Positions 62,799 to 64,000 of a stretch of DNA of 64,000 bases are shown here, piece after piece; within the stretch, counting starts at the first letter, position 1; each line of letters starts with the position of its first letter. Made by a program: the position numbers and the translations under genes. The DNA is from Sulfurimonas sp. UBA2011. Its GTDB lineage: Bacteria > Campylobacterota > Campylobacteria > Campylobacterales > Sulfurimonadaceae. The notes beneath the pieces were generated by a model. That model saw nothing but the letters and a program-made list of their open reading frames with translations. It searched no databases and was not told the DNA's origin. Location of the stretch: assembly GCA_002335055.1 (NCBI GenBank), contig DDCH01000011.1, forward strand, positions 95,516 to 159,515. Direction: 5' to 3'.

Positions 62799-64000
62799 AT
62801 GAATAAAAACCTACAAACAGTATTTAATTACCATCAAACAACAAAACACTCACAACAGAGATATGCCCGTTCTTTAGGTTATATGGACTGGCAAACGCAG
62901 CCAAATCCTTTTAGAAACTATAATGGAACAGAGTCACTACTTTTACCCCTGGCCCTAGAGAACTCTACTCCCCCTTATCACCTTTTGGATTCTGAGCTTT
63001 CCCCTGCTCCTCTTGTAAAAGAATCACTTTCTCAACTCTTACAGTTCTCAATGGGAATTGCTGCTTGGAAAGTATCAGGTGATAGTTCATGGGCTGTTAG
63101 ATGTAATGCTTCTAGTGGTAACCTGCATCCGACTGAGACATACCTTATATTACCACCGATGTTAGATGAACAAAAAAATAAAACAACTGTATTTCATTAC
63201 ACAGCTAAAAATCATGGTCTTGAGACTTTAAGTACATTTGATACAGCTTTTTGGGATACTCTTCCGAGCGGCAGTTTTCTGATAGGCTTATCTGGTATCT
63301 CTTGGAGAGAAGCTTGGAAATATGGAGAGCGTGCGTTTCGTTATGTAAACCTTGATGCAGGCCATGCATATCAGTCTATAAATGTATCAGCTAAAATGCT
63401 AGGATGGAAACTCACTCCTCTAAATAGTGTAAGTGATGCAGATATAGCAACTCTTTTGGGACTTTCTCAAGACAAAAGATTCTTTGAGAGAGAACATGCT
63501 GATATGCTTTTTATAGTATCACCTGAGGAGGTATCAACTTCACTTAGTATTGAGAGCTTGCTTAAAGATGTTCCCCTTATATTTGATGGTATTGCTAATA
63601 AACTTAGTCCAACAATGGAAAACTGGGAGATCATATCAGAGATAGAAAATGCAACTTCCGTTATGCAAATAGCTCAAAAAAATGTGCAAAAGAGTAAAGT
63701 TCTTCCATCTCCTACTCAAGAGTCTAAAAAAGTAATCATGCAAAGAAGAAGTATCCATGTTATGGATAAGGTACGCTCACCCATCACTAAAGATGAGTTT
63801 CACACACTTCTAGCAGGTGTAGTAAATTCTCTTGATGGGAAAGAAAATGCAGCACATTTAGCTATTTTTGTTCACCGTGTAAAAGAGTATGAGTCTGGTA
63901 TTTATATACTCGTACGTAACGAAAGAGACAAAGTTGCACTTCAAGAGCAAATGTTCTCTGCATTTAAATGGACTGAGTGTGAGTTTGAAGGTCTGTATCT
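62799..64000 (+). CDS. SagB/ThcOx-type nitroreductase-like dehydrogenase, 5' part
   Basis: A frame opens at ATG 62799 (MNKNLQTVFNYHQTTKHSQQ) and stays open to the window edge (400 codons). The first nitroreductase fold shows VRCNASSGNLHPTETYLILP and ERAFRYVNLDAGHAYQSIN, as in SagB/ThcOx proteins; a second domain starts near IMQRRSIHVMDK. Such FMN enzymes oxidise azolines or other substrates, but tandem two-domain forms are often not linked to peptide natural products. No precursor or cyclodehydratase gene is visible here. The end lies outside. Confidence 0.85.
   Translation, partial: MNKNLQTVFNYHQTTKHSQQRYARSLGYMDWQTQPNPFRNYNGTESLLLPLALENSTPPYHLLDSELSPAPLVKESLSQLLQFSMGIAAWKVSGDSSWAVRCNASSGNLHPTETYLILPPMLDEQKNKTTVFHYTAKNHGLETLSTFDTAFWDTLPSGSFLIGLSGISWREAWKYGERAFRYVNLDAGHAYQSINVSAKMLGWKLTPLNSVSDADIATLLGLSQDKRFFEREHADMLFIVSPEEVSTSLSIESLLKDVPLIFDGIANKLSPTMENWEIISEIENATSVMQIAQKNVQKSKVLPSPTQESKKVIMQRRSIHVMDKVRSPITKDEFHTLLAGVVNSLDGKENAAHLAIFVHRVKEYESGIYILVRNERDKVALQEQMFSAFKWTECEFEGLY

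Noticed and set aside
62799..64000. SagB-like gene as evidence of an azoline-peptide (RiPP) cluster
   Set aside because: No precursor peptide, cyclodehydratase or transporter is visible; tandem nitroreductase forms often occur alone.
1..64000. CRISPR arrays, prophage or complete IS elements
   Set aside because: No regularly spaced repeats, phage genes or paired IS ends were seen; the only mobile-type gene is the RAYT.

Overview
The window is AT-rich, densely coded DNA from a member of the Campylobacterota, most like Sulfurimonas and its relatives. The lineage is inferred from gene content and order: rpoB and rpoC adjacent but not fused (they are fused in Helicobacter and Wolinella), a short ComEC, Csd3/Pgp3-type and PgbA-type envelope proteins, Bpt leucyltransferase, HemJ, KdsA, a flgB-flgC-fliE-pbp block behind a sigma-54 promoter, and the rpoBC-rpsL-rpsG-fusA order. 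TTG starts are common.

Layout. 1-2.6 kb: kdsA (cut by the window edge), a drug/metabolite exporter, a TerB/DnaJ-type membrane protein and a phosphoribosyltransferase. 2.6-7.7 kb: a decaying envelope locus. A minus-strand operon (LPP20-type lipoprotein, second LPP20-type gene, 622-residue periplasmic protein, MltC lytic transglycosylase) has three of its four genes broken. Behind it lie an 81-bp stray copy of part of der, a beta-barrel gene remnant with an in-frame stop, and a remnant of a second MltC. 7.7-15 kb: der, hemJ, a tandem pair of outer-membrane proteins (one with a nonsense codon), hpf, trpS, argF, hemB and ribA. 15-30.6 kb: a PAS-GGDEF-EAL protein, rsmG, alr, ispG, dnaB, comEC, yihY-like, glcD-like, a PgbA-domain protein, an M23 endopeptidase, a Nudix hydrolase and priA. 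30.6-32.5 kb: two prepilin-like genes flanking a RAYT-type (Y1) transposase gene, a small HTH reading frame that a -1 frameshift would join to it, and a palindrome typical of such elements. 32.6-39.5 kb: flgB-flgC-fliE-pbp, panC, prfB, bpt and two unknown membrane or secreted proteins.

39.5-57.2 kb is the translation and transcription block, all on the minus strand and read right to left: tRNA-Thr(TGT), tRNA-Tyr, tRNA-Gly, tRNA-Thr(GGT), tuf, rpmG, tRNA-Trp, secE, nusG, rplK, rplA, rplJ, rplL, rpoB, rpoC, rpsL, rpsG, fusA. The tRNA-tuf order is that of the E. coli thrU-tyrU-glyT-thrT-tufB operon, and a consensus promoter (TTGACA, 17 bp, TATAAT) sits in front of it. Two hairpins between rplL and rpoB resemble the attenuator and RNase III site known there in E. 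coli. 57.2-64 kb: a chimeric remnant (TPR start next to a class-II cyclic-nucleotide phosphodiesterase end), yaaA, a TrmH-type methyltransferase, a DsrE-like protein, a thioredoxin, an auxin-efflux-carrier-type transporter, selO, and the start of a SagB/nitroreductase gene.

No wholly new defence or biosynthetic system is evident. The most unusual content is the 2.6-7.7 kb locus, the possible A-tract frameshift in the transposase gene, the rplL-rpoB RNA structures and the chimeric pseudogene at 57.2-58.0 kb.
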